Shown here one piece after another: positions 1-13,249 of a DNA stretch of 64,000 bases (the stretch's first letter is position 1; the number at the start of each line of letters is the position of its first letter). The DNA is taken from assembly GCF_036417845.1 (NCBI RefSeq), contig NC_090020.1, forward strand, positions 35,696,425 through 35,760,424. Reading direction: 5' to 3'. Both the position numbers and the translations under genes were made by a program. The notes below the pieces were generated by a model that saw nothing but the letters and a program-made list of their open reading frames with translations, was not told where the DNA came from and did not search any database. Source of the stretch: Apteryx mantelli (Eukaryota > Chordata > Aves > Apterygiformes > Apterygidae).

Positions 1-147
1 GAAAGATTTATCTGTAAAAGCAAAATAAAAAAGTGGACTTAAGCTATCTGAAAACTATTTACTATATGTTTTGCCATTTTCCTGGTTTCTTCTCTTTGGG
101 GACACAGTTCAGAAATTACTTTAAAAGGTATTTGTACAAAGTCTTAC

Positions 148-218
148 CTTGTAATCTGTGTTCTAGTATTGAAGTCAAGAGATCTCATTGAGCGTAAGAC
201 TTCTATACACCCCAAGTA
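148..218 (-). CDS. SHC3: SHC3 exon 2 (PTB domain start)
   Basis: This 71-nt exon is on the minus strand. The acceptor CCCTACAG lies at 226-219 and the donor GTAAGAC at 147-141. It reads [16 protein letters not shown], then NTRTQIT and the first two bases of an Arg codon (phase 2 at its end). This is the first beta-strand and the following stretch of the Shc PTB domain, one of the most conserved parts of the family. It joins in phase to exon 1, which ends in phase 0 at 20255. It is too short for ordinary open-frame searches and was recognised from the peptide and the splice sites. Confidence 0.95.
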
Positions 219-3200
219 CTGTAGGGAAAAAGAAACAGTTATAAAAATTATTATAATTATTGTGGAGTTCTAGGAGAAAATGCAACTAATCATTAAAAGG
301 CATTGTACAGTCCTTATTTTTACATCTGATTTAACCTAAGTATCAGCCAAATTTCTATTCTTATGTTCTTGTATGTCACAGATTTGCTTCATAAACATTT
401 TACTTCATTTAAGTCTCAAGTTTGCTTCAACATATCTTTTTATGTCTAATCTAATCATTGTAATATACCTAGTTCATAATGGGTTGATGTGCTTGTTAGT
501 TTTCACCTATCTTAACTGATCCATTTTAGATATAAAGCTATTCAAAGTAAAAATAAAATCAATGTAAAAGGAAGTGTGGTAAAGCAAATCCATCTAGCAC
601 TAATTAGTGGAAAAGTATTATTTAAGAGGGAGAGATAAGGCTTAGTGCAAGAAAGGTAAATTATGGCAGGGAAAGCTGAAAAGACCACCAGGAATCCAAA
701 AATATTCCTTAAAGATCAGCTCAGGGATTGATGTGATTTAATATCTTCATTAATGACACTGGTATATAGATATGGGAAGATGTTAATAAAATATGTTAAT
801 AACACAAGCTGGGAGATGGCTTCAACAGAGTCATTCAAGAGAGGAATGACATAACAGGTTGGCCAATATTAGGAAAAGACTAGATTTACTGACTCAGAAA
901 GTCTCTTTCTGTCCTACATCCCAGTGAAAAAGAGGGAAAATATGTTAAGACATAACAATGTCTATCAGAGGTTTAAGAAAAACTCAGGTGCATCTTATGG
1001 ACTAGCTTCCAAAAGCAGACATGGTTTGCATGTGAAAAAGTCTACATGCAGCTACAGATCTCTTCAGATATTTGTGTAGCAGCTAGTACTATAATTTATC
1101 CTTTGTTTAAACCAACTCATGATTGGCATAGCCCACGATGGTAGCTTTGCATGCATATTAAATACTCAGCTACTCACCTGACTTCTGGAAGTCAGGTGAA
1201 ATAGGGATGAGTCTTCAGATAATGGGCCTGATAATGCTATTCCAGTATCGTGCTTTTAGATCAGTGTAGTATCTATTTGCAGCATAATGCAATCTATCTG
1301 GGTATGAAACTGGTGTAAAAAATCAAGTGAGGCCAGTATTTTGTATCTACCCGGAAGTTTTTTTTGGTATTGTTTCACAATCTTTTGATTAGGGAATTAT
1401 CACATTGCTAGCTGTGCTATCTAGAATTTCAGCGATGCTTTTTCTAAAGAAACCTATCTCTCACAGGCTGTTTACAAGTTGAGGGAGTTTCTTGCTTGTT
1501 TTCACATGTACATTATTATTTAATTTATTCCTATCAAATATCATGAAGTCATTAGAACACTGAATAAAATAAACCAGAATACTGAGTGACTCCTATTAAA
1601 TTACTCAAATTTGGATTGTGATAGCCTACAGTTTCTGGGAAGGTTTAGATCCATTTCCCGGATTTTTAGAATTCCCTTGCATCTTATCTTCTGTTTTTTT
1701 GAAAGTTTCCAAAATCCTCACGGAAAACTTTTTGTATGTAGAGATCATGGCACAAGGAACTAAGGGTCATACCCTCAAGCTCTTTAGATTATCATCGCTC
1801 TCCTATCAGTGCAAACTATGTATTTGGTAACCCCTTGTATCTTAATACAAGTAGATTCCTTTCTTACATATACTTATTCTGAGTACTTAAAGCATCCGGA
1901 ACAACATTTTCATGCTCTGATGCAGGAAGTTAAGCCATTATCTCTATTTTTAAGTATCTGAGGAGGTGATCTGATTTTCTTGAAGTTCATTAAACATCAG
2001 TTGAAGCAAACAGCTGAACTCAGTGAAGTTATGCCAATATGCAGCAATGAAAGATGTTTCCTATACCCTTTGTGTCACCTTGTTTTAGTTCAATGATCTT
2101 TTAATAGATAAATTTTCTCAAATATTTATTTCATTTCAGACATTTTCATAATTAATTATGCTGCAAATTGGTGTAACTATTCCAAGGTATCCTGTTGATA
2201 GTTTGTTACGGAAATATTTGGTTTTGATTACTTCTTCAACCTGTTCACTTAGACCACTCAATACTCAAACACTTTTGGGTTGCACTTGTTCCTTCGCTTT
2301 TCTATATTTGCCACAAGTCTTTTAAAGCTAAATAATCAAACAATTTTGAGAATCTGGTCCAACATTTTAGAAGCAAACTCTGAAAGGTAATTTGACAAGT
2401 ACATGCAGGCGTGCAAATAAATACACAAACACATGTGCACACAAAGCACTGTTGAAATAAACACACAAATAATTAGACAAATACCCATAAACAAACTCAG
2501 AAGGCGTGCATTTAGACTCCTTTGAGTCATACTACCTAATCTGCATTAACAAAAGTAGAGACAAAACCAGACTGAAGGAAGGTCAGATGGAAAAATTATC
2601 CTGTACTTGTTTTATGTATAGCATGGAGACAGCTGAACACAACATAGTAAGGCTGCAGTATTCCTGACTGATCAAGGCAAAGATGGCAACTGATTTTTTG
2701 GGATAAAAGATGTGAACACTTAACCACCACGGCATGTTTTCAAATAACAAAATTACTATAAATACTGACATTCAAAAGGTCCAAAGGCCAACTACAGGGA
2801 CATATAACTCACCTACTGCTATGCTTCAATTATTCCCCAAGACCAACATTGATCTCTAAAAATATCCATTTGAAGTACATCCTGACAAGGATCCACAGAA
2901 AGAAGACATACAACCAAGATAGCAAGTAAATAAATTATTCATTTATTCAGCAAATAAATATACTGATTAAAAAGAAATGCTATCTTTTGCTTTAGGCATT
3001 CCATGAAACATTTAAAATATAGTTATAAACAGACTACTTCTAAAACAGCTCCTCTTCCTCCAAACACTTAATGTATATGCTAACCAATCAGCTACGGTGC
3101 ACTGTGATATTTATGAGCTCCCACTAGCATCCTCCCTCTCATTGCTCAGGAAGCAAATATGCCAAGATGCAGCCCACCCTGAAGTAGGATAATTTGGGAC

Positions 3201-6200
3201 TACATTGGTTCCAAACGCTCCTAGATAATGCTCTGCCTTCTGCCTACTTTCTTATGTTTGAATGAGATTCCAGCTTGTGTTACCTTCACTGAATGGTATT
3301 ATGTCCTGAGGAACAGTCCTTCAGATGAATGAATCCCTTCCCATTTAGAGGTTTTGGACTCGTGACTAATACTTTGCATTGCAAGCAGCACCTTGTAGGG
3401 AGCTGATGTAAATATAAAAGCACAGTGTCACGTACTCCTAGAATCAAACACATCTTACTGCATGAGTTTCCAACCTCTTTACTAGTTATAATTTCTCTGG
3501 GAAAAATAAGAGAAGGCCATATATCTCAGGTATCTACAGTTTGTCCCATAGATGAGGACTTCTTCCGTATTCCCTAAGGTATCTCTGTCTTCTCTGCGAT
3601 TCAGTCGGAAAATTCTTGTTTGACAAGCAAATTTTTTATTGTACCCCGTGTAAGAAAGGGTACTGAGTTTTCTCGACATTTATTCGAAACAGGCAGTTCA
3701 ACAAATGAGCGTTGGGTGCGTTCATGTGCTTGAAGGGAAGAGAAAAGGCAAATGAGGGTAGGTGCTGTGAGAGTTGCCTTTTGCTCCGCAAACACGAACA
3801 ACCTTGTTCAGTGTTTCATAACAAGCTCACTCAGAACACCAAGTTCCTGGAAGAAATCTTCCACAATTTGAGTCAGAAGCTGGCAGCAGCAACAAAAATT
3901 TTTATAAAAATGTAGCAAGATGTAGCCACATACAGCACTGCAGTAGTCCAACCTGGGAGTGACAAATAGCAGGGGCAGACTATATCTAATATATCTAGTA
4001 TATTTAAGAGCAGATGGGTATATGCCCAGAACATGGGCAGTGCTAGTAACTACCCATCACTCACTCTCAGACTAAGTAAAGACTCCTAACCTCTGAATCT
4101 GAACTACTAGAATATCATTAAATCACCAAAACAATATGGCTATTCCTAGTAAATTAGGATAGACCATTTTTAATCCGTGTAACTCAATGACTGTCATTAA
4201 AGCTGGGTGGCTCAAAATATTGCAGATTGTACTTAAATACACAGAGCCTTGTGCAAATTAGGTAAGAGAGAGCATGGCTATATCAGTAAACAGACATGCA
4301 CTTGGCATAGCTTGCCATAAATTAGCCAGTGCGTACAAATACTGATGCATCTGGAGTCTTCTCTAGCATTGCACAACTGCTGATAATAGCTTGGGGGCTC
4401 AAAAATAGCTTCAGCGTCCTGGGATTCTGGGTGGTATATATAGATCTAATTTTTGAAGACAGAAAGCTCTGAAGTATATTGTAAGCTGTAATAAGTCAGT
4501 CAATGCAATGTAAGTTCTTAACCCTCAGGCTTAAACTGTGCTTTTATTCGCAAAGTATGCAAAAGCGAGCATCTTCTCACTTGCCACATCTGTTCCTCAT
4601 GTGTATTTAGAGTCATATCTCTACATTTTCATGATTCATTTTTTTGTGCTGCATTTTACTCTTGTTGGCAAAAGAGCTTGTCCAAAATGAAAGTACATCA
4701 TGAAAGTAAATTGCCAGATAGTATGAACTGACTATTGCTAGTTAATTCCAGGTGAGGACTTATTTCAAAATAAGAGCTTTTATTTCATATTCTGATTAAC
4801 CTGCTTCTGTTGCAACATGCATTTATTTATGCATCAAAATGATAGTTCATTCCAATCTCAAGTGTCACCATTAACAGCTAAAGGGCAAGGGGCTTGTGAA
4901 AAGAGCACTAATAGATGTTCCACAATTCTTGAAATTTTCAAAACTGAATTTTCAAAGCCCACTTTTTAAACCACTGCAGTGAAAAAAAACCAAAGGAACT
5001 GAAATCAGAATGTACACCCTTATAATAAAATAAAGTAAAAATACAATAGTAAAATTAAATAATAAAAAAGCCACAGTACTTGGTAATTTATTTAATCTTG
5101 CTTTAACTGAACATTTATTACCTTGAAAACGTAATTCGACTGAGACATGCACTACACATTAATTAGCTAATCAGCAGGAAAAGATCACAAAAGGAGAAGC
5201 TAGCTTATCACAATACACATTTGCTCATTCACTTCATAAGGAGATCATAGCTTAGTTAAACATATTTAATAGACTACATAGCACCCTTTAGCAGTAGATC
5301 TAATAATTTCATGAAGACATTGGAATCTTAGCAGCATTATAATTCATTAAAGCAGTAAAGTTTTATGAAAAGTCAAAAAGTGAGGAAATCAATATACAGT
5401 CCTTGCTAAATTATAACATAACCCTCCGACTGGGTGCTGACAGTCCCTTCACAGTATCCATCCATTAACAGAGGCAGTAAGAAGCGACTTACAACATCTG
5501 TGTGAAAAAATACAGTAGCAATACAGTCTTTGCTGTTTTAAAGGCAAACGGGATACAGAGTTCTACCTAAAATCTGGAATACTTAAAGATTTGTCCTTGC
5601 TGTTATCCATAGCAAAATACTTTACCATAGAAATAGGATATCCTCTTACTTCAAAAGAATGCTGTAAAGATATTGGCATGTGTCAGGAGGACTTTTCCTT
5701 CCACATCTTCAGGAAGAAAGGTGACATTTTGCAGACATTTGCTTGACATTTTTGCAGACAACTCTGCTATCCTTACTGAGGCAGTCTTTATAAGGAGGAC
5801 ATAATGCATTCACACTAGTAGTTTTGCTACTTTGCTTTTTGAATTTTACACAGTGTTCACACCCCTGCATCAGGCTAGCTCATCTGATCCGTGTGGGAGG
5901 CACAGAAGGCCTGGAGGCACGGCTCTGTGCCTGGATAACTGTGGGAATCCTCTTTCTAATAGGGAGCAGTGGCTCCACATCCTGTGCACAGTGAATGGCC
6001 CATGCATAGGAAACCAGACTTTTTCTTCACCTACAATATTTGTGAATCCCAAACCACCTGGTCTCCAATTAGGAATGAAAAACAGAAAGAGGGAAGGAGG
6101 GAAAGAAGGAAAGAAGAAGAGAAGGAAAGAAGGAAAGAAGGAAAGAAGGAAAGAAGGAAAGAAGGAAAGAAGGAAAGAAGGAAAGAAGGAAAGAAGGAAA

Positions 6201-9200
6201 GAAGGAAAGAAGGAAAGAAGGAAAGAAGGAAAGAAGGAAAGAAGGAAAGAAGGAAAGAAGGAAAGAGAGTGTGCTAAATAACTCTGAGGATGCATTTCTC
6301 ATTATCCTGGAACCTAGCAGGCTCTTTCAGGGGCTATCGTCTAAGCACAGTTACCTCTAATTTCACTCTTGCTAATATGCTTAGTCTTTAATGAGGGCTA
6401 ATACTGACCTGTATTTATGGTTCTCATATGTTTGTATTGTATTGTTTTCCACATGAATGATATAATGTGCTTATACAGCATCTTAAAAAGCATAAGTGCT
6501 CTTGCCAGTCAGCAGAAAGACCTTTAAATCCTTTCAAAACAGGTAAATGGTTCATTGGTAAAAATGGTAAATGGTCAGGCTAAATATTGAGGCTGCCTCT
6601 GTTTTGAATTCACATCACTGAATAAAAAAATTGGTTTAGAAGGAGGGACATCCTGAAGACATCTCTGCATAACAAAGACTGAAGCTGTGTCATATGCATT
6701 CCATCAGCACAGGAGACAAGAGTTAAGATGTGAGTTGATGTCATGACCAGTTATGAGGACTTTTAAGCAGAGTTACTGTATTTACACTGAAAAAGAGTAT
6801 ATATAAAGGGACACTTTGATGCAAGTCATTGACCAAAGAGTGGGGCTTGGCTACAGGACCGGAACCTAGATCTCTGTGGGAACTCAGCAAAGCTTTCTGC
6901 ACTCAAGAGTCAGCTACTGCAGAGGAACATAGGAACCATTCTGAGGCCAAATCAGAACAAAAGATAGCTGTATAGTGAGGCATTTCTCCATATTTCCAAA
7001 TAAATGCAATGTTTTCTTAGTATTTGTCAAAAACTTTTTTTCTTTTTTTACCTTAATGCCTGTCAAGCATTAAGAATGACTTGAGAGTGTTTGCCAAAGC
7101 CCAGGCAAACCTTTTCCTGGTAAGCAAAAAATCGGTGTATGTTGTCCTGCTATTGCTGTGGCAAACATCCCACCCAAGTTCTGCCACCACGCAAGTCTGC
7201 AAGGACACCCTTTCGCTGCAGGTGCTGCTGGTAACCCAAAGCGCTCATCAGGAAAAAGAGTCTGCCTTTGGCAAATACTAGCCAGCACCCACTGGGCATA
7301 TAGCAGCACCGTGGGAGGAAGGCCTAACAGTTGAACAGCCGTTCAGATTTGCGTCAGCGTACCTAGGTATTTAAGCAGAAGGATGGAACAGAAGACTAAT
7401 TCTGTGACATTTCTAATGTAGGGTGAGTTATAATATTAGAAAAAGCTGTGGGCAGAAGGAAGACTGGATATTCAGAGGGAAGTAAATTTCTATGAACAGT
7501 AGTCACAGAGCTTTAAGTCAGCTGTTAGAGATTTCAGTTTCTCTGGTAGTTTAGGATATACATATTTGCTTTTGACTGCTCCATTTAGCTATCAAGTAAC
7601 ATGATACTGAAGTCTTCCCTAACAGGAGTGTTATCCTATACAGGTACACTCTAAAGTAACATAAAACATTCCTGTAGCCAGTTCCTTGAAAATCATTAAT
7701 CTTCCGTGTAAAACATGCACCCACGGCTACATAAAGAAACATGCACATTTTTCAGAGCTCTCTCATTACACACATACACTTTCAGAAAATCCAGACTAAT
7801 CCTCACAATTATCTTCTGCAATACAGTGACTGCATCAACTCAGAGGACCGGCAGGCTGATGTAGCCAAGAGAGGGGCCCCATCCCCACCCTCCTTAAGGG
7901 AGTGTAATGTATTCCCCGAGCCATGCCACATCCCTGGGTTCTTCATTCCCACGGGGCAACACACATCTTCCAGACTCTTTGAAGAAGGAGTCCTCTGAGG
8001 AAGTCTGATGACTGCGCTCCAACAGTGTACGTGGGGGGAAACGTTCTGCATTGCTGCCACGCTTCCCATGGTATCTGTACCGCAGCACACCTGCTCTAGG
8101 ACTCAGTAATGCTGCATGAAAGAAACATTGGCACCCTTATTGTGAATAAGGAGAAAGCCCTATATTTAGATGTTGTCAGAATCTAACACTAAAAATGTGT
8201 CATAAACATATACTACTGTGAAAAACAGGCGCTCTTCTGTGCTTTCATACTTTTACAGTTGGTAATTTTTATATCTGTAAGTAATCATGTATAAAGCTTT
8301 ATAGTGAATCAATATTTCCCCCAAACGGTTTTTTCTCATTAAAGAATGTGCGGTCTAATCCAGACAGAAAACTCTAAGCAAGGATTGATCGAATGGAAAT
8401 GGGATGGAAAATCTAAAAACATGTCTTCTTTAGGGTTCAGCTACCAATAAGCCTTGACCCTTTGGCTGCAAATTTATCATCACAAATTGCTCCATAAGAC
8501 AAGTAAACTAAGAGACCTTCTAAAGTAGTAGAAATGATGATAGATATGATTGTCAATAGGTTTGCATTTCTCTTAAAAATAGGTAGCTTACTTCTTCAGT
8601 AATGGGTGAGAGGAAAACACAATATTCCCAAGGGTACTTCCAGTTTTGACCAAAAAGTAGCTCTTTCCCATTTTGTCTTGTACAATAACTGGCTTCTGTA
8701 GTATAAAAATACTTATAAAATGTCCCCTATATATGCAGACTTTAATGATTCTTAACCAGCGATTGTTAGCCTATTTTTTCAATGAGCTGTCATATCCTAT
8801 TTGAATGCAAGGCTGTTTTGCACAACTGTAATAATAAAGGGATGTAGGAGGCATGTATTAAGAAAATAAATACATGCATTTTCGGTATGAGCTCAAAATC
8901 TCCCAGAAATCACTTCTATATACTTACATACTTCTATTGGTTAATTGAAATATTATTTTAGCATAATACAATACTATTTTGGCAAAGTGTGAAGTTTACA
9001 ATGTATTTCTTCTCTATTCTGTTCTTTGAACTGAATGCTTGGATTTCCAGTAACGGGAATGCTGCTAAAGTTATGCCATTAAAGTCCCTTGGAAAAGGAG
9101 GTAAGCTTCATAAACTCTTGATTTAATTATCACAGTAGAGTTATACAACGTTTTCATAAGAAACTGCAGGGAAATAAGACTTTCTCTGTATATCAGTGCC

Positions 9201-12200
9201 TTGATATATTTTGATTCACTGCACCAAACAGTAACGGTGTTTGTTTAGCATCCAGAGTATAAAATAGTAAAAAGACAGGTCACGTTTTAAAATTTTCACT
9301 GAATGACTGTGAGTCACTGCAGACTGCTAGATGCCTGGCTTTTAATCATTTAAATCGTTTCACAGTGAATTTCCTAAAGATTTTCATATAGATTTTTTCA
9401 ACCATAACTAAAGGGAGACTGACTTCCAGAAGGATTCTGGCATCAACTGAAAAGCAAACTGTCTGGCATTGACTAATTAATACTGAAAGACTGGGAAACT
9501 TTTTCAGCTAAGTAAGTTTACTTTTGTCTAACCTGTTGCTAGTGAAAAAAATTGGCTTCTACACAAAGAAAGGCAGCTATTTTGTTCTATTTTATGAATT
9601 TTTCTTACATCAAGTTGTTTAAATGAGAAAGAAGAATCAATCTACCTTAACATAAAACAAATCTTTTTTTCATACATGTATATATACACAGACCTGGAAG
9701 TGCTATATATTGACTTCATGCATATACAAACACATAGTGCCACTGCTCTTGAGAACGCTTATCAAGAATCATAAAAGGGTAACAGAAAGATTTTTTTTTC
9801 TCATTTCTGAAATGCAGTATAACTATTTTAATGTTTTGGTGGACAGCCATGTATCTCTATTAATAAACTGACACGCATGTTTATATATAAGAAGATATCA
9901 AGATTTGCCAACAAAAACAAAGCTTACAAAGCTTACAAAGCTTACAAAGCTGGAAATTGCTTTTTCCTTTTCTTCCCCTCTATTGCTAGAACGTATTTTC
10001 ACCTGATCTTGCTGGAAGAAACTAGAATTTAAGGCCTGCCCTACATTTTCCTGTATTGGAGTTATAGACAAGAGTAGTTGTGGAGATCTTCACGCAGCAC
10101 AAGAATAGGGGTCATCTTATCAACAAGAAAAGAAAAAAGCCTCTCCCATAAACATCATGAAGAAAAGAAGTTCATACCAAGCGGGATATGTCTACAGTTC
10201 TCAATCTCTTGGATATTAATAGTGATACTAGTGGTTTTACATTTGTCCCCTACGAAAACATTCTAGTAAAATCTCACAATCAACTCATATGGTAATCATT
10301 CAGAATCCCTTTAAAAAAAGGCCAATGATTCAGCCAGGGGGAGACAAATATATTTTATCTTATCCTGAAAAGCAATTTCTTTAAGTCAACTCTTAGGTCT
10401 CATTTCTTGCTAGGATGGGAAAAGATACTACTGGGAAGCAAATTTTGCTTCTGACAATTTTCTAATCTCCATCACAAATGGAGCTGAAAACATCACATGT
10501 TTAAAATAAGGACCTAGTTCTCATTTCTTAGTCTTGTGTGCATGAATTAAGATTGCCAACACCAAGCTCAAAAATATTCACACAGTACAGATGCTTAATA
10601 CATTGAGCTTTCACAAGATTCCACAAAAAATATCAGTAGCTTTTCACCTACAATATTTCTTATGTTCTTATTTTACACAGGCACGTGTTTGCGTGCAAAA
10701 ACTCAGAAATGCTAGAATCAGAAGTGCACATATTGGACAACCATTTATCCTATTATTATACATGCAAACACATTTTGCTTTATGCCTCAATCTTTGTACG
10801 TGCAAATGTTTTAGCAAAAAACAGACTCCATTTGCAAAAACTTTAGTTCAATACTTTTTAGGTGTAATTTTCAAGGTATATAATGCAGGGTGAATGCCAT
10901 TATTACAGTGTGATATTAATGAAGGTGAATAGTTACTTACAGTATGCATTGCTGTATCATAAATGAATTGCTTCATCTTCACTGGTGCATACTTTAATTC
11001 AGAGAACACTTTCCAGACTACTTTGTTTGCTACCTAGAATATCCCAGAAGATACATTGCCTTTTAAAGCACCATGCAGATTAGTTCTAGCAGCTTATGTT
11101 CTGCATCAGAATTCCTTGAACACAAACATGCAAAGGCTTCCGCAGCCAAAACATTTTGCTTCAATAGTGGAAAATCATAATTAGATATTCAAAACCATAA
11201 ATATGGACACCGTAGCTAGAATTATTTATTTTATTATTTATGCTACCTTAGACATCAAACAGAACTGCTTGATGATGGGTATTACTAAAGCACAGAACCA
11301 GGAGACAGAAGGTCTAACAGGTGCTTTTCCACTAAGCTGAATATAAACCTATGCTAAGTACCTGAAATGCTATACCAATATGCTTTCAAACTTATACATT
11401 TGAGGGTATGATTTAGGAAAGACACTATCAGTGTTACCATTGAAAATCTGAAAAATCCGGGGAGGGGGAGAGGGAGTCCTTTTCTTGGTGTCAGTGCTAC
11501 ATGTACCTCTATTCCTCATCGCAAGAGTCCAGCAATTAGAATACATCTTTTTCCTGAGTATTTATCAACCCAGTAAAGAAAAGAGGCTTTCTCTTTCTTA
11601 TGCTTAAGTACCAGCTATCTGTCTTCGCAGTAAAAGAGTCCAAAATATCACCTGCGAAGTGGAAGACAGAAGAAGTAAGGTTAGCAAGAGACATCATGGG
11701 ATCGATTTAAAGCATGAAAAATCTCTAGAAGGTGTCCTTGCAGCACAGAGGCCATGAAGACACCTAGAAAACAGCCCCCAAGGCAATGGGGGTCCCAGCA
11801 GGTCCCAATGGCCCTGACCACCTCTCCTGGGACCCCCACCTGCCCCATGTCAGCTCGGGACGGGCACCCTCAGCTCCCACTCAGCTTGTGACCCCTCATG
11901 CAGCCGTCCCCCTGCTCTTGCTCCCTGACAAAGTAAATATATGGCAAGAAGGGGTTCAGTTGATGTTTCTATTCACTTAGTGCTCTCTGCTTATTTTTTG
12001 ACTATAAAATTAATTTACAAAAGGTCCAAAATGGCAGAAAGATAGATCTTCAACAGTCAGTGTTTTAAGTTTTCTCTTCCAGTGTGCACCTGCTTCATGT
12101 GCAGGCCATTTATCCAGTGTAACTATTGCCTTAATAAAAGAATGATTATTGAACAGTGTGAAATCGTGGGGTAATCTATTCTATACAAATACACAGTGTT

Positions 12201-13212
12201 GTAAGTTGTCTCAACCTTGTTTTAACTTGAAAAGTCTGCCCCACCAAACCCTACAGGGTTAGCATCAATTCTAGTTCTTGAGACATCTCTCACTTAACTT
12301 ACTAGAGGCTAGCGTCTGTGCCTAGCATTAAGCAACCTGAATTGCTATTCACAACACTGATCTAAAAAATACATTCATAAATATTGCTAACCACAACCTA
12401 ACCTAGAGACTAAATCTCTAACACAGACAATACTTATCTTGTATCTCACATCTTGTATTCAAGATATTCTCCATGACTCTGATCCAGCAAAGCATCCATA
12501 CCTGATATTAACTTTGAGCTTGTGAAAAACTTATTGCATTTTATGAAACACTTTTCAGGTATGTATTTAATAGGGAATTTTCCATTCTCTCTACCTGCTG
12601 TGGCATGCGCCTTGTGTTGGGTGATCCTCTGACAACTGCTACAAGTACATCACAGAAGACTGTAATTCAAAGTAAAGGTCTGCTTAGCTGGGCAAAGTTG
12701 GTTTTTTGTCTCTCCAAAATTTCTGCTACAATTTCTGCTATAAATATCCTCAGTTTGCAAATTAAAAAGATATTTTCCGATTTGCCAAGTCTGCCTACTC
12801 AATTGGAGACCTGGGAGCCTGGAAATCAATTTTTTTTTTCTCACCATAAGTACCAGCATTCAGATTTCGTGAACTAATTTAGGCCCTCAGTGAAGGGAGA
12901 ACGTGCTTGGCTGGAGTCCCATTCACAGTAGCAGACCTTTGCTCTAGCAGCTTTAAAGAGCAGTATGGTCTGGTGGAAGAGCACTGCACTAAGCCTCTCT
13001 TAGATGTCGTGCAAGTCTCTGGCAATAACTTCCTGCATAACCTCGAGCAAATCACTTAAACCCTCTAAGTCTTTACTTCCTCTTCAGTAAAATCAAAAGA
13101 CTGACACTTTGCATTATAGAGTACTTTGTATTAAAGCTTGTAAACAAACTTCAGTACTTTGTAGAGCACTAAGATCTATTAACAATAAGCATTCCATATA
13201 AGCTAGGTATTA

Positions 13213-13249
<37 letters not shown>

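Noticed and set aside
5832-6302. Open frames of 77-149 codons across the polypurine repeat, on both strands
   Set aside because: They only translate the octamer repeat (KEGKKERR-type or SFFPSFLL-type peptides) and have no coding features.
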